Of a stretch of 51,005 bases of DNA, positions 39,107 to 45,416 are shown piece after piece (within the stretch, counting starts at the first letter, position 1; each line of letters begins with the position of its first letter). Origin of the DNA: a virus. The notes beneath the pieces were generated by a model. It ran no database searches, was not told the DNA's origin, and worked only from the letters and a program-made list of their open reading frames with translations. The DNA lies in the IMG/VR virus record IMGVR_UViG_3300044827_000006, positions 1-51,005 of that record; one strand, written 5' to 3'. Made by a program: the position numbers and the translations under genes.

Positions 39107-39529
39107 TCACGCTGCTATCAGGTTCGGCTCTACTTTCAAGATGCAGGAGCGACAACGGATAAGCGTGCCGAGCAGTTGAGAGTCGCGCACATCTGAACCT
39201 GCTACATTGTCGCTACCACATACCGCACATGAAGCCTCGCCGTCTCGCGGATATACACTCGTCAACCAATCTTCGATAGCCGCATCCATCTCCGCGCCCT
39301 CTTGATAGGAACGCTCACAACGAATATGACCTGGACGTAGAACGCGCCCTTCCCGTTCGACCATTTCAACCCATGTAAAAAAGCTGGTCTGTTCGTTTGA
39401 GCAGAGCGTATGCCAGCCCGTAGGCTTGCCGTCTTCCGTTTCCCATTCGTAAACGTCAAGCTCAAGCAACCCATCACAGTCAGGGCACGTCGCTATATGC
39501 TCGGGCACGGCTATGTTTGTATTGAGCAT
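39107..39529 (-). CDS. Double zinc-ribbon protein
   Basis: A 140-residue protein with TCPDCDGLLELDVYEWE and, later, ASCAVCGSDN plus IRCRSCILK, i.e. three C-x-x-C knuckles. The middle is acidic and contains WHTLCSNEQTSFF. Zinc proteins of this type are common in phage early operons; function unknown. Its stop is one base past the next gene start region. Confidence 0.6.
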   Translation of the reverse strand: MLNTNIAVPEHIATCPDCDGLLELDVYEWETEDGKPTGWHTLCSNEQTSFFTWVEMVEREGRVLRPGHIRCERSYQEGAEMDAAIEDWLTSVYPRDGEASCAVCGSDNVAGSDVRDSQLLGTLIRCRSCILKVEPNLIAA

Positions 39530-39817
39530 CTACGCTGCTTCCTCAAACCACATCTTGACGGGTCTTTCCATCTCAACCCGTCGCTTCAAGAAGTATTCGA
39601 CCAAACAGAAGGCGCATCGGTCAGCTATCCTTGCCCGCCGACACGCGGCAAGGATGCGTGGGTGAATCCATTCGTGACATGTACAGGTGACTCTTTCCAT
39701 GTTTTGAACCGAGCGAGACGCCCCCTTAGCTGTTCCCCCCGAAACAAGGGACGCCTCGCCCGCTCCTTCCACGCCCCCGACCAAGCCATTGTTCGGAAGA
39801 CGTGATGTGGATGTCAT
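39530..39817 (-). CDS. Small Cys/His protein
   Basis: A 95-residue frame whose first 39 residues are low complexity (Gly/Ala/Ser) and may be untranslated; an internal ATG gives MERVTCTCHEWIHPRILAAC. TCTCHEW, AACRRAR and RCAFCLVEYF provide Cys/His ligands for a zinc site. Overlaps the upstream gene by ATGA at 39814-39817. No family recognised. Confidence 0.5.
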   Translation of the reverse strand: MTSTSRLPNNGLVGGVEGAGEASLVSGGTAKGASRSVQNMERVTCTCHEWIHPRILAACRRARIADRCAFCLVEYFLKRRVEMERPVKMWFEEAA

Positions 39818-40095
39818 CGCCTTGCCTTACTCCCAAACCCGGCATCAAAGAATGATCGCGCCGTCTTAACCTCGCCCGGCTCGAAGATGTTGATGCCGTG
39901 CCTCTCGCGTAGCCCCGCGATGAATTGGATAAGTCCCATCCTTAATTCTTCCGTACAGTTCTTGTGGTGATGCTCGGTGCAATGCGAGCACAGATCACAT
40001 TGCGGGCCTCGGTCGCACCCGCAGCGGTAGCCGATGACACATCCACCAGTTTGGAATTCGGCATCGCAGCACGGACAGTTAGACATTCCTCTCAT
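39814..40095 (-). CDS. Cys/His-rich zinc protein
   Basis: A 93-residue protein from ATG 40095 (MRGMSNCPCCDAEFQTGGCV), start chosen for the purine-rich GAGGGCGAGG upstream. CPCCD, CVIGYRCGCD, QCDLCSHCTEHHHKNC give at least nine Cys and several His in 50 residues, enough for two or three zinc ions. The C-terminal half is helical. Function unknown. Confidence 0.6.
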   Translation of the reverse strand: MRGMSNCPCCDAEFQTGGCVIGYRCGCDRGPQCDLCSHCTEHHHKNCTEELRMGLIQFIAGLRERHGINIFEPGEVKTARSFFDAGFGSKARR

Positions 40096-40216
40096 CGCCT
40101 CGCCCTCCGATAACAAATGAATCCCAACACGCACAGTAGAAGGACAGCGAACACGCGGCTTCAGCGCCGCAGCCGAACAGGTCTCCTCCGGTGAATAGTG
40201 TCGCGTAGTCCCTCAC
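40079..40216 (-). CDS. Possible small Cys-rich protein
   Basis: A 45-codon frame from GTG 40216, overlapping the TPR gene stop (GTGA) with GGAGGGG upstream, ending inside the next gene. The peptide is Cys-rich (LFGCGAEAACSLSFYCACWD). In another frame a 20-codon hydrophobic peptide (MFAVLLLCVLGFICYRR) ends on the next start codon. One of the two may be real; I cannot decide. Confidence 0.3.
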   Translation of the reverse strand: MRDYATLFTGGDLFGCGAEAACSLSFYCACWDSFVIGGRGDERNV

Positions 40217-41061
40217 CTCACCCCTCCATCTATCGCTCTCTCTACCCTGTCTCTCGTCTCACGTGCGCCGGTCAAAGCTAAAGATTGACCTTCACAGAAT
40301 GAAAGAGTCTCGATAGCACGATTGGCAAACTCTAACGCGAGGGCAAATCGTTCTTCGGCTAGATAGGCTTGTGCCCTTATGTCATCAGCTTCAGCGCAGC
40401 GATATGAGAGTCCGAGTCTTTCCCATGCCGTGTGTGCGTTCTCAGCGAAGACATAGGACAGTTCGGGTTTACCCATGCGAATCATCAAGAGCGCTGTGTT
40501 GTTGTCGGTCAGAGCGAGCTGCTCGGGCATTTCCGCGTAACACTCTCTTGACCGCTCGAACTTCTGATAGGCCGAAAGGAATTGACCTAGCTCCATCAAT
40601 GTCTTCGCGAGGCCGTGGTGGTGGTCGCCCTTAATCTTTCCCGATGTGACTTTGCTTAAAAGTGGACGTGCCGAGAGGTGTGTAAAGTAGGCGCTGCGGA
40701 ATCTGCTTAGGTCACGCGCGACCATTGCACGCGCATTCCATTGCCGAAGATGTGATTCGTAGTCGTCAGGCTCAATAACTTCTAAGAGTGCATCACAAAC
40801 GGCGAGCGCATCTAAGGCTTTGTTCTGGCAGCGAAGCTCCCAGAAGCGTACGAAGAGGGACTGAGGGTCTGAGGTGTTTAGTGTTATGCTCTGCTGTTCG
40901 TTTAGCTTAAAGAAAGGAGAAGCATCAATGAAAAGATTGCTCGCAGTGTTCACGCTGGCGTGTCTACTGGCAGCGCCAGTTCTGGCCGACGGCGGCTCGG
41001 AATCGCCGCCTCTGCCGTCTGCGCCGACCAGTTCGAGTTCAGTGCTCCAGACTGTGCTCAT
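40213..41061 (-). CDS. TPR protein, possible peptide receptor
   Basis: A frame of 282 codons. From about residue 65 on it is a helical repeat protein: FVRFWELRCQNKALDALAVC, RQWNARAMVARDLSRFRSAY, LAKTLMELGQFLSAYQKFER, NNTALLMIRMGKPELSYVFA, AQAYLAEERFALALEFANRA fit TPR units of 34-40 residues. No DNA-binding domain is seen. The first 45 codons are antisense to a small exported-peptide gene, so the true start is uncertain (ATG 41061 or GTG 40953). TPR proteins beside exported peptides recall Rap/AimR-type receptors. Confidence 0.65.
   Translation of the reverse strand: MSTVWSTELELVGADGRGGDSEPPSARTGAASRHASVNTASNLFIDASPFFKLNEQQSITLNTSDPQSLFVRFWELRCQNKALDALAVCDALLEVIEPDDYESHLRQWNARAMVARDLSRFRSAYFTHLSARPLLSKVTSGKIKGDHHHGLAKTLMELGQFLSAYQKFERSRECYAEMPEQLALTDNNTALLMIRMGKPELSYVFAENAHTAWERLGLSYRCAEADDIRAQAYLAEERFALALEFANRAIETLSFCEGQSLALTGARETRDRVERAIDGGVR
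40882..40890 (+). promoter_or_regulatory. Extended -10 promoter of the exported-peptide gene
   Basis: TGTTATGCT, an extended -10 box with no clear -35, 38 bases before the ATG at 40928. It lies inside the TPR reading frame on the opposite strand. A similar TGCTATGCTCTG occurs at 45064-45075 on the minus strand. Confidence 0.4.
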
Positions 41062-41080
41062 CTTCGTTCTTACTCATTAA
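40928..41080 (+). CDS. Small exported protein (possible signal peptide precursor)
   Basis: A 50-residue protein with AAGGAG nine bases before ATG, one of the best ribosome sites in the window. Residues 1-20 are a signal peptide (MKRLLAVFTLACLLAAPVLA, cut before DGGSES), followed by a Ser/Pro linker and a hydrophobic C-terminus (SSVLQTVLIFVLTH). It is antisense to the 5' end of the TPR gene. Small exported proteins of this style occur, as I recall, in acidobacteria; here the pairing with a TPR protein suggests a communication peptide. Inference only. Confidence 0.65.
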   Translation: MKRLLAVFTLACLLAAPVLADGGSESPPLPSAPTSSSSVLQTVLIFVLTH

Positions 41081-41150
41081 CCTTCAGCGGATGGGCGGGC
41101 GTCTCTAGTCAATCAAACGTCACCACCCCGTTACCCACCCGCCAAAGGAA

Positions 41151-41600
41151 TCAAACTCTTTGCTCGTGCATTCCTACCCGGTGGCCGTTCCCTTTTCCTT
41201 CTGAGTTAAGAATCGTCGCCGTCAACTGTCTTAATGCCTCTTGCGCCTCCGCGATCTTCCGCAGCTTCTCGTCATTCGACTGACATTCAAAATGTGCCCT
41301 CATCACGGCGTTGATGCCTTCCGAGACTGAGGCCAGAGCTTTCGGTTCGGTTGTCACGACAACCTTCTGCGGGGCCTTCGCGATCCTGCGAGCTTCAAAG
41401 TCTCGGAAGAGAATGTCGGCCTGTGAGAAATCAAGATCGGCCACGATGTACCAGATGGAAAGCAGGCGGGTGTATAAGTCCTTCTCGGGGTCTTCACCCA
41501 TCGCGTAGATGCCTGAAGGGTGTTTGCCGAGTCTGGTCGCTATATCATCGACCAGACCCTTTAAGACCGCGTTCATTACGAGATGTGGCGATGTCGTCAT
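41151..41600 (-). CDS. Possible phage regulatory protein
   Basis: A 149-residue protein. LVDDIATRLGKHPSGIYAMG followed by EDPEKDLYTRLLSIWYIV resembles the HTH and dimer helix of phage CII-type regulatory proteins, where a lowered HTH is followed by a Leu-rich helix. The C-terminus is helical. It is the first gene after the left boxA-like site, and would be made early in the leftward operon. Assignment tentative. Confidence 0.45.
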   Translation of the reverse strand: MTTSPHLVMNAVLKGLVDDIATRLGKHPSGIYAMGEDPEKDLYTRLLSIWYIVADLDFSQADILFRDFEARRIAKAPQKVVVTTEPKALASVSEGINAVMRAHFECQSNDEKLRKIAEAQEALRQLTATILNSEGKGNGHRVGMHEQRV

Positions 41601-41744
41601 TGATAGAAAACCTGAAAAAGTTCTACTTCTAATTGCTCTCGGTTACCTGTACTCTCCCTCTTGCGTTAGGCGGAAGCGGCCAAGTTGAATTCATCCTGTG
41701 TCCACGGGTTTCTTTCCTTCGGCTGTGCCCGGTTAGAGGGATTT
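41601..41744. other. Leader between the left nut-like site and the next gene
   Basis: About 145 bases with no gene longer than 21 codons. Minus-strand sequence is purine-rich (AAGGAAAGAAACC, GCAAGAGGGAGAG). Nothing structured stands out. Confidence 0.4.
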
Positions 41745-41792
41745 GGTTAATGTCGGCAAAAAGCATCTACTGATTGTTAAGGGCTATGTCCC
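41745..41792 (-). promoter_or_regulatory. Left nut-like (boxA-like) site
   Basis: A 48-bp sequence whose reverse complement recurs at 46225-46272. The first 20 bases (GGGACATAGCCCTTAACAAT) and the last 16 (TTTGCCGACATTAACC) are identical; the middle 12 differ. The arm contains GCCCTTAACAAT, close to the bacterial rrn boxA TGCTCTTTAACA. It lies downstream of the first leftward early genes, as nutL does. Confidence 0.6.
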
Positions 41793-42103
41793 ACGCTTCC
41801 CGCGCCCGTATGTTTGCAGTAATGGTCGCAAGTAAATCCCCGATGCCCCGAGACGAAGCAGGGGCCGCAAAGAGTGCCGTCTTCGTGGCTTCCCTTGAAA
41901 GGCTGATTGCAGTGGGCGCACAGGCAGTTAAATGCCTGATAGGCAGTTGGCGAGAGGATGACATCGACGGCATAGCGCACGCGCTTCAATCGCTCCCGCT
42001 CATCTTTGGAAAGGGCGAAGTAGAGCCGCCGCAACCCTTCAAGGTCATCGGGAAGAGTGCAGGCGTGACAGAAGAACTCGCCTAGCCCTGAAATGTCACT
42101 CAT
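41777..42103 (-). CDS. Small zinc protein of the early left operon
   Basis: A 108-residue protein with a Leu/Arg helical middle and a C-terminal zinc-type set: FNCLCAHCNQPFKGSHEDGT, LCGPCFVSGHRG, TCDHYCKH. Its last codons and stop lie inside the left nut-like site. Ribosome site AAAGG precedes the ATG. Function unknown. Confidence 0.6.
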   Translation of the reverse strand: MSDISGLGEFFCHACTLPDDLEGLRRLYFALSKDERERLKRVRYAVDVILSPTAYQAFNCLCAHCNQPFKGSHEDGTLCGPCFVSGHRGFTCDHYCKHTGAGSVGHSP

Positions 42104-42235
42104 CGTAAGAACCTTTCATGCGCGGGACTCGGGTTTCGGTTTCACAAAGCCGTGCGTTTGGCTCGGCATCAAACTGAAATCTCTTTCGCTCCCCCAACTC
42201 GTTCGTGTCCGTCGCTCCGGTGTCCCGGTCAGCGA

Positions 42236-42499
42236 TTACGCAGCGACGGATTGCGCTTGGAGTCTGCGAAATGTTTTCCAGAACTCCGAAATATCTAAGC
42301 TTTGCACCGACCTTCTCAGGTCATGCAGGGAGTACATCGCAAAGCCGTAATTCTTGCCGTCCATTGGTTTGTCGCTTAAGACGAGTGATGGACAGCCGAA
42401 CTCTTTAATGGCGGCTTCGTACAGAGGTAAATCCTCCGGCTCGAAGTTGGTTATCCCTGAGCCGCCTTGTGTCCAGTGTGGGCTGATGATTGATTTCAT
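42236..42499 (-). CDS. Unknown early protein
   Basis: An 87-residue protein with a good ribosome site (GGCGGAGCG). The start (MKSIISPHWTQGGSGITNFE) and the stretch LVLSDKPMDGKNYGFAMYSL suggest a small mixed alpha-beta fold. Second gene after the PL promoter. No family recognised. Confidence 0.55.
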   Translation of the reverse strand: MKSIISPHWTQGGSGITNFEPEDLPLYEAAIKEFGCPSLVLSDKPMDGKNYGFAMYSLHDLRRSVQSLDISEFWKTFRRLQAQSVAA

Positions 42500-42588
42500 C
42501 GTTTCGCTCCGCCGTGCTGGCCTTCGGCGCTTATGTGGTCGGACTAGGCGGCAGCTTCCGCTGTCTCTTCAACGACTTTGCGCGGCCT

Positions 42589-42789
42589 TCACGTTGCCTG
42601 TACCGCTTCTTTTAATTCGGGTTTCTTGCGCAGAAACACGGGTATGCCTAACGTGATAATTTCGTCGGCAACTTCACTACGTGTCAGACCGGTTAGTGCG
42701 ACAATCCGATTGATTGCGTCTTCGTTGGCCGGTCGAGGTCTAAACGAAACCGGACTAGCTGCACGCTCATATCTGGGTGTTCTTGCCAT
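42589..42789 (-). CDS. Ribbon-helix-helix regulator (Cro-like position)
   Basis: A 66-residue protein. PVSFRPRPANEDAINRIVAL then TGLTRSEVADEIITLGI gives strand, helix and T-x-S-E-x-x second helix of the RHH fold. It is the first gene of the leftward transcript, seven or fewer bases from the predicted start point, so its mRNA would be nearly leaderless. Like plasmid omega repressor, RHH dimers can bind unspaced heptads; four lie immediately upstream. Probably the lytic counter-regulator of the repressor. Confidence 0.7.
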   Translation of the reverse strand: MARTPRYERAASPVSFRPRPANEDAINRIVALTGLTRSEVADEIITLGIPVFLRKKPELKEAVQAT

Positions 42790-42792
42790 GAC

Positions 42793-42829
42793 GGTATAAC
42801 GTATACAGCATACCGTATACCGCTGTCAA
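42793..42829 (-). promoter_or_regulatory. PL promoter with four tandem 7-bp operators
   Basis: Minus strand: TTGACA (42829-42824), 18-base spacer, TATACG (42805-42800). Four contiguous heptads run from 42820 to 42793: GTATACG, GTATGCT, GTATACG, TTATACC. They overlap the spacer, the -10 box and the probable start point, so a bound repressor would block the promoter. Confidence 0.75.
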
Positions 42830-42847
42830 TAGCCTATCGAGATTTAT

Positions 42848-42890
42848 TTGAAGGTAAGGGGAAGATAGTGTATACAGAATACTGACATAC
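42848..42890 (+). promoter_or_regulatory. Repressor promoter with three tandem 7-bp operators
   Basis: TTGAAG (42848-42853), 17-base spacer, TATACA (42871-42876). Three heptads, GTATACA, GAATACT, GACATAC, span 42870-42890 and cover the -10 box, so the repressor can regulate itself. Confidence 0.7.
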
Positions 42891-42915
42891 CTCATTCTCG
42901 GTACGGTAGGGAATT

Positions 42916-43578
42916 ATGACTAAACCAAAACGGCACGAATACGTTATCAACCTCTCATATAGGCTTGGGGACGATGAGGCGCGACGATGGGAGGAAATGC
43001 AGGAGAGGGCGCGAAAAATAGACAAAAACGCCAATCGGACAGATGTTACCAGAGCACTGTTGCGGCTTCCGCCCGACAGGCCCGACAAGCCGGAACTACT
43101 AACAGAGGAAGACCGCATCTACTTTTTAGGTGACGCCGCGCCGAGACCGTCCGTGACTTACATAAAACTGGTCGGGCGCGTCTCGGCAGGCAGTATCATT
43201 GAACCTATCGAAGACGCTGAGTCGATTCCGGTTCTCAGTACGGATATAGAGGGCGTGCACAACGCACGCGCCTTAAAGGTAATCGGAGATAGCATGGTAG
43301 ATGCCAATGTGATAGATGGGGACATTATTCTTACTGGGGACTGTCCCGATCCGCGCAATCGGATTGTCGTGGCGTACGTTCTGGAGAATGGCGCGATGGT
43401 AGGAGCGACGCTTAAATGGTGGCGGCAAAAAGGCAATAATGTCACTTTAGAACCAGCTAATCCGAAATACAAAGCAGTAACTTATCCCGCCAAAAAGTTA
43501 AGGCTGTTTGGCGCACTCATTAAAGTTCTACGCACACTCCCCAAGCCGGAAGTGAACGAACAAGAGGCAGCCGCATGA
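42916..43578 (+). CDS. Repressor: RHH DNA-binding domain fused to LexA/S24 peptidase
   Basis: A 220-residue protein. Residues 7-51 (HEYVINLSYRLGDDEARRWE then ANRTDVTRALLRL) look like a ribbon-helix-helix unit, not the HTH usual in CI and LexA. Residues 80-210 are a complete S24 peptidase: cleavage site VSAG (Ala91-Gly92), Ser126 in GDSM, Lys167 in TLKWW. RecA-stimulated self-cleavage after DNA damage would relieve repression. It is divergent from PL, carries its own heptad operators, and overlaps the PAS gene by ATGA, so both are expressed in the lysogen. Confidence 0.85.
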   Translation: MTKPKRHEYVINLSYRLGDDEARRWEEMQERARKIDKNANRTDVTRALLRLPPDRPDKPELLTEEDRIYFLGDAAPRPSVTYIKLVGRVSAGSIIEPIEDAESIPVLSTDIEGVHNARALKVIGDSMVDANVIDGDIILTGDCPDPRNRIVVAYVLENGAMVGATLKWWRQKGNNVTLEPANPKYKAVTYPAKKLRLFGALIKVLRTLPKPEVNEQEAAA

Positions 43579-43994
43579 ATAAATGTCCGTGGTGTGGCGA
43601 GAGCGTAGACCAACAAAGAAAGCTTTGCCCCGCCTGTTATCGACAAGCGGTAAACGTCGCCGCCGTTCCACCCGAAGAGTTCGATAGCCTACCCTACGGC
43701 ATTATTGAACTTGACGAGACGGGCAAAATTATAGCCTTTAACAAGGTCGAAGAAGACAGATCGCCATGCCTCGCTGGCGATGTAATAGGTCTGAATTTTT
43801 TCAGAGAAGTCGCTCCCTGCACACAGGTGGTGGAATACGAAGGTCGATTCAGGGAGTTGGCAAATTCCGATAGGCCATCTGAAGAGTTCAGTTTTATTTA
43901 TCCTTTCCCGCAAGGCCCGGTGCGCGTTCATATCGTTATGGTGCGAACGCAGGAGAGTTGGATACTGATAGTCAGTAAAGAGATGATAGCCTGA
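43575..43994 (+). CDS. Zinc-ribbon plus PAS protein like photoactive yellow protein
   Basis: A 139-residue protein. Residues 4-21 form a zinc ribbon (CPWC and CPAC). Residues 37-137 follow photoactive yellow protein: LPYGIIELDETGKIIAFN, DVIGLNFFREVAPCT, RVHIVMV. Cys82 in VAPCT lines up with the chromophore-bearing Cys69, Glu59 with Glu46 and Ser63 with Thr50; Tyr42 is Phe55 and Arg52 is Cys65. It is translationally coupled to the repressor. It might sense light or redox state through Cys82. No biosynthetic gene for p-coumarate is seen here. Confidence 0.75.
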   Translation: MNKCPWCGESVDQQRKLCPACYRQAVNVAAVPPEEFDSLPYGIIELDETGKIIAFNKVEEDRSPCLAGDVIGLNFFREVAPCTQVVEYEGRFRELANSDRPSEEFSFIYPFPQGPVRVHIVMVRTQESWILIVSKEMIA

Positions 43995-44019
43995 CGTTTG
44001 ATTGCGTAAAGGAGAATCT

Positions 44020-44139
44020 ATGCGCCTCACCGAGGTACATCCTCAATCTTCACTTCAAATTTCCCGTTGCAGTTGGTCACGGACAATCGCATCGAATAGC
44101 TGGATTTATATATTCTCTGTGGCGCGTGCTCACAACTAA
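44020..44139 (+). CDS. Small frame with a strong ribosome site, possible gene relic
   Basis: ATG 44020 is preceded by AAAGGAGAATCT, an excellent ribosome site placed 25 bases after the PAS stop. The frame gives 39 residues (MRLTEVHPQSSLQISRCSWS and on) that look random. It may be the old start of the following exported hydrolase, whose own start is poor, disrupted by an insertion or frameshift. Alternatively a true small gene. Confidence 0.35.
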   Translation: MRLTEVHPQSSLQISRCSWSRTIASNSWIYIFSVARAHN

Positions 44140-45043
44140 TATCCCAAACGCCGAAAGCGCAGTCACCCGATATGTCCATCGCAGTATGGAATACGACCTT
44201 CCAGCCGTCTCGCTCAAACTCCTTTGGCCCAACCGCCAGAAAGCGTCTCAACACCTCCTGATAAGACGGCGGCTCTACGTCCTCTTGCTTCTGTTTATCT
44301 TTCCCGCGCCCGTCGTGAGTACGACCATCATCGCGCGCATCACCAAACAAGAGATCGTCGTCGCGGCTGACAGTCGGATTGTGAGCGGATACGCCCAAGC
44401 CGATGCTGGTACGTTTTGCAAGATAAGGAAAGTTGGAAGTTATTACGTTGCCGTTGCCGGATTGGTGTCCGACTACGGAAGCGGCTTCTCTATTCTCAAA
44501 TCCGTCGAGCGCATCTGGGATGTGAAGAAAGATTTTACCGAAAATATTAAACAGGTCAGAAGCGACCTCAGTTTTTCCGTTGGGAGTGAGTTGGACAGAA
44601 TCAGGGGCCTTAACCCCGCAGCCTTCGATGCCATACAACGAGACAATGATGTGGTACAGCTTCTCTTTTTCGGGTTCGATGGTAAGACGCCGATAGCCGC
44701 CTCCCTCAGATTCGTTCCAGAGAAGAATGATATTTTGCCCTTCTGGCTTGTCTCTCACGGAATTCTCTGCCCCGGCGACGGATGCCCACACGGGACGGGA
44801 ACCTTCATGCTTGGCCTTCACGACGCCGCCGACAGATTTCTTGCTCAGCATCCGCGCCACTGGAAAGGCGACACGGTTGCTGCCGTTCGCGTACTGGTTG
44901 AGATTGAGATTGCAGATAAGCCGAGCATAGTCGGCCCGCCTATCGACATTCTGCGCCTTGACCGCAAAGGCGAACACTGGATTCAGCGCAAGCCAGAGTG
45001 CGGCAACCCATAAGCAGACTCTTAACCTCTCTAATCCTTCCAT
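44027..45043 (-). CDS. Antisense frame with strong ribosome site, doubtful
   Basis: A 338-codon frame opposite the exported hydrolase. ATG 45043 is preceded by GGAGG five bases away, and a signal-peptide-like start follows (LWVAALWLALNPVFAFAVKA). An extended -10 (TGCTATGCT at 45075-45067) is upstream. Most of the frame reads like the complement of the plus-strand protein, but the last 80 residues (FLAVGPKEFERDGWKVVFHT and on) fall outside its conserved part and could be genuine. Both cannot be full-length functional without unusual constraint. Confidence 0.3.
   Translation of the reverse strand: MEGLERLRVCLWVAALWLALNPVFAFAVKAQNVDRRADYARLICNLNLNQYANGSNRVAFPVARMLSKKSVGGVVKAKHEGSRPVWASVAGAENSVRDKPEGQNIILLWNESEGGGYRRLTIEPEKEKLYHIIVSLYGIEGCGVKAPDSVQLTPNGKTEVASDLFNIFGKIFLHIPDALDGFENREAASVVGHQSGNGNVITSNFPYLAKRTSIGLGVSAHNPTVSRDDDLLFGDARDDGRTHDGRGKDKQKQEDVEPPSYQEVLRRFLAVGPKEFERDGWKVVFHTAMDISGDCAFGVWDISCEHAPQRIYKSSYSMRLSVTNCNGKFEVKIEDVPR
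44126..45013 (+). CDS. Exported Ntn-hydrolase, proteasome-beta/HslV-like
   Basis: The conserved part starts with a signal peptide (LYVLLLLFIFPAPVVS) followed at once by T-T, so signal cleavage would expose a catalytic N-terminal Thr. Counting from that Thr, VVAADSR places Asp at 17, Ser at 18 and Arg at 19, exactly as in proteasome beta subunits; CKI supplies a Lys at 34 and YVAVAGL a Gly at 47. The end, GPPIDILRLDRKGEHWIQRK, I recall from an acidobacterial family. Start codon unclear: the frame opens with 45-60 extra residues and lacks a ribosome site. Probably a cargo gene acting outside the cytoplasm. Confidence 0.75.
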   Translation: MLTTNIPNAESAVTRYVHRSMEYDLPAVSLKLLWPNRQKASQHLLIRRRLYVLLLLFIFPAPVVSTTIIARITKQEIVVAADSRIVSGYAQADAGTFCKIRKVGSYYVAVAGLVSDYGSGFSILKSVERIWDVKKDFTENIKQVRSDLSFSVGSELDRIRGLNPAAFDAIQRDNDVVQLLFFGFDGKTPIAASLRFVPEKNDILPFWLVSHGILCPGDGCPHGTGTFMLGLHDAADRFLAQHPRHWKGDTVAAVRVLVEIEIADKPSIVGPPIDILRLDRKGEHWIQRKPECGNP

Positions 45044-45086
45044 AACCACCTCCAAATTATTTTCAGAGCATAGCATGATTATCCTC

Positions 45087-45120
45087 TTGACAGTATACGG
45101 CATACGGTATACAGTATACC
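45087..45120 (+). promoter_or_regulatory. PR promoter with four tandem 7-bp operators
   Basis: TTGACA (45087-45092) is followed directly by four heptads, GTATACG, GCATACG, GTATACA, GTATACC (45093-45120). A -10 box must lie within them, TATACA (15-base spacer) or TACAGT (17-base spacer). The promoter drives the rightward early operon and mirrors PL. Confidence 0.75.
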
Positions 45121-45155
45121 CAGTTCAAAGGCGAGCGAGAAACGGAGAGCCAAAC

Positions 45156-45416
45156 ATGCACCGCACCCAAACCAAAGCCACCTACTTCAAAACCCGCCAC
45201 GACCTACCGCAAGGCCGCGAATGGCTCGTCACGACCGAGAACGAACATTCATACGTCGTCACGGTTTGGGTTGAAGAGGAACTTGGGCGGCTCGCGTCAT
45301 GCCGATGTAAAGCGTTCTCGTTCGGTCAGCCCTGTCGGCACATTCGATTTGTTGCCTATGCAGACAGCTTTTTAACGCGCGCTCCCTTGCGCGAGATACA
45401 GAGGGTGGCGGCGTAA
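45156..45416 (+). CDS. SWIM zinc-finger protein
   Basis: An 86-residue protein from ATG 45156, with GGAGAGCCAAAC before it. Residues 33-64 follow the SWIM pattern: strands YVVTVWVEEE then ASCRCKAFSFGQPCRHIRF, i.e. Cys49, Cys51, Cys60, His62. SWIM domains bind nucleic acid or protein. First gene of the rightward operon; stop and next start overlap as TAATG. Confidence 0.75.
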   Translation: MHRTQTKATYFKTRHDLPQGREWLVTTENEHSYVVTVWVEEELGRLASCRCKAFSFGQPCRHIRFVAYADSFLTRAPLREIQRVAA

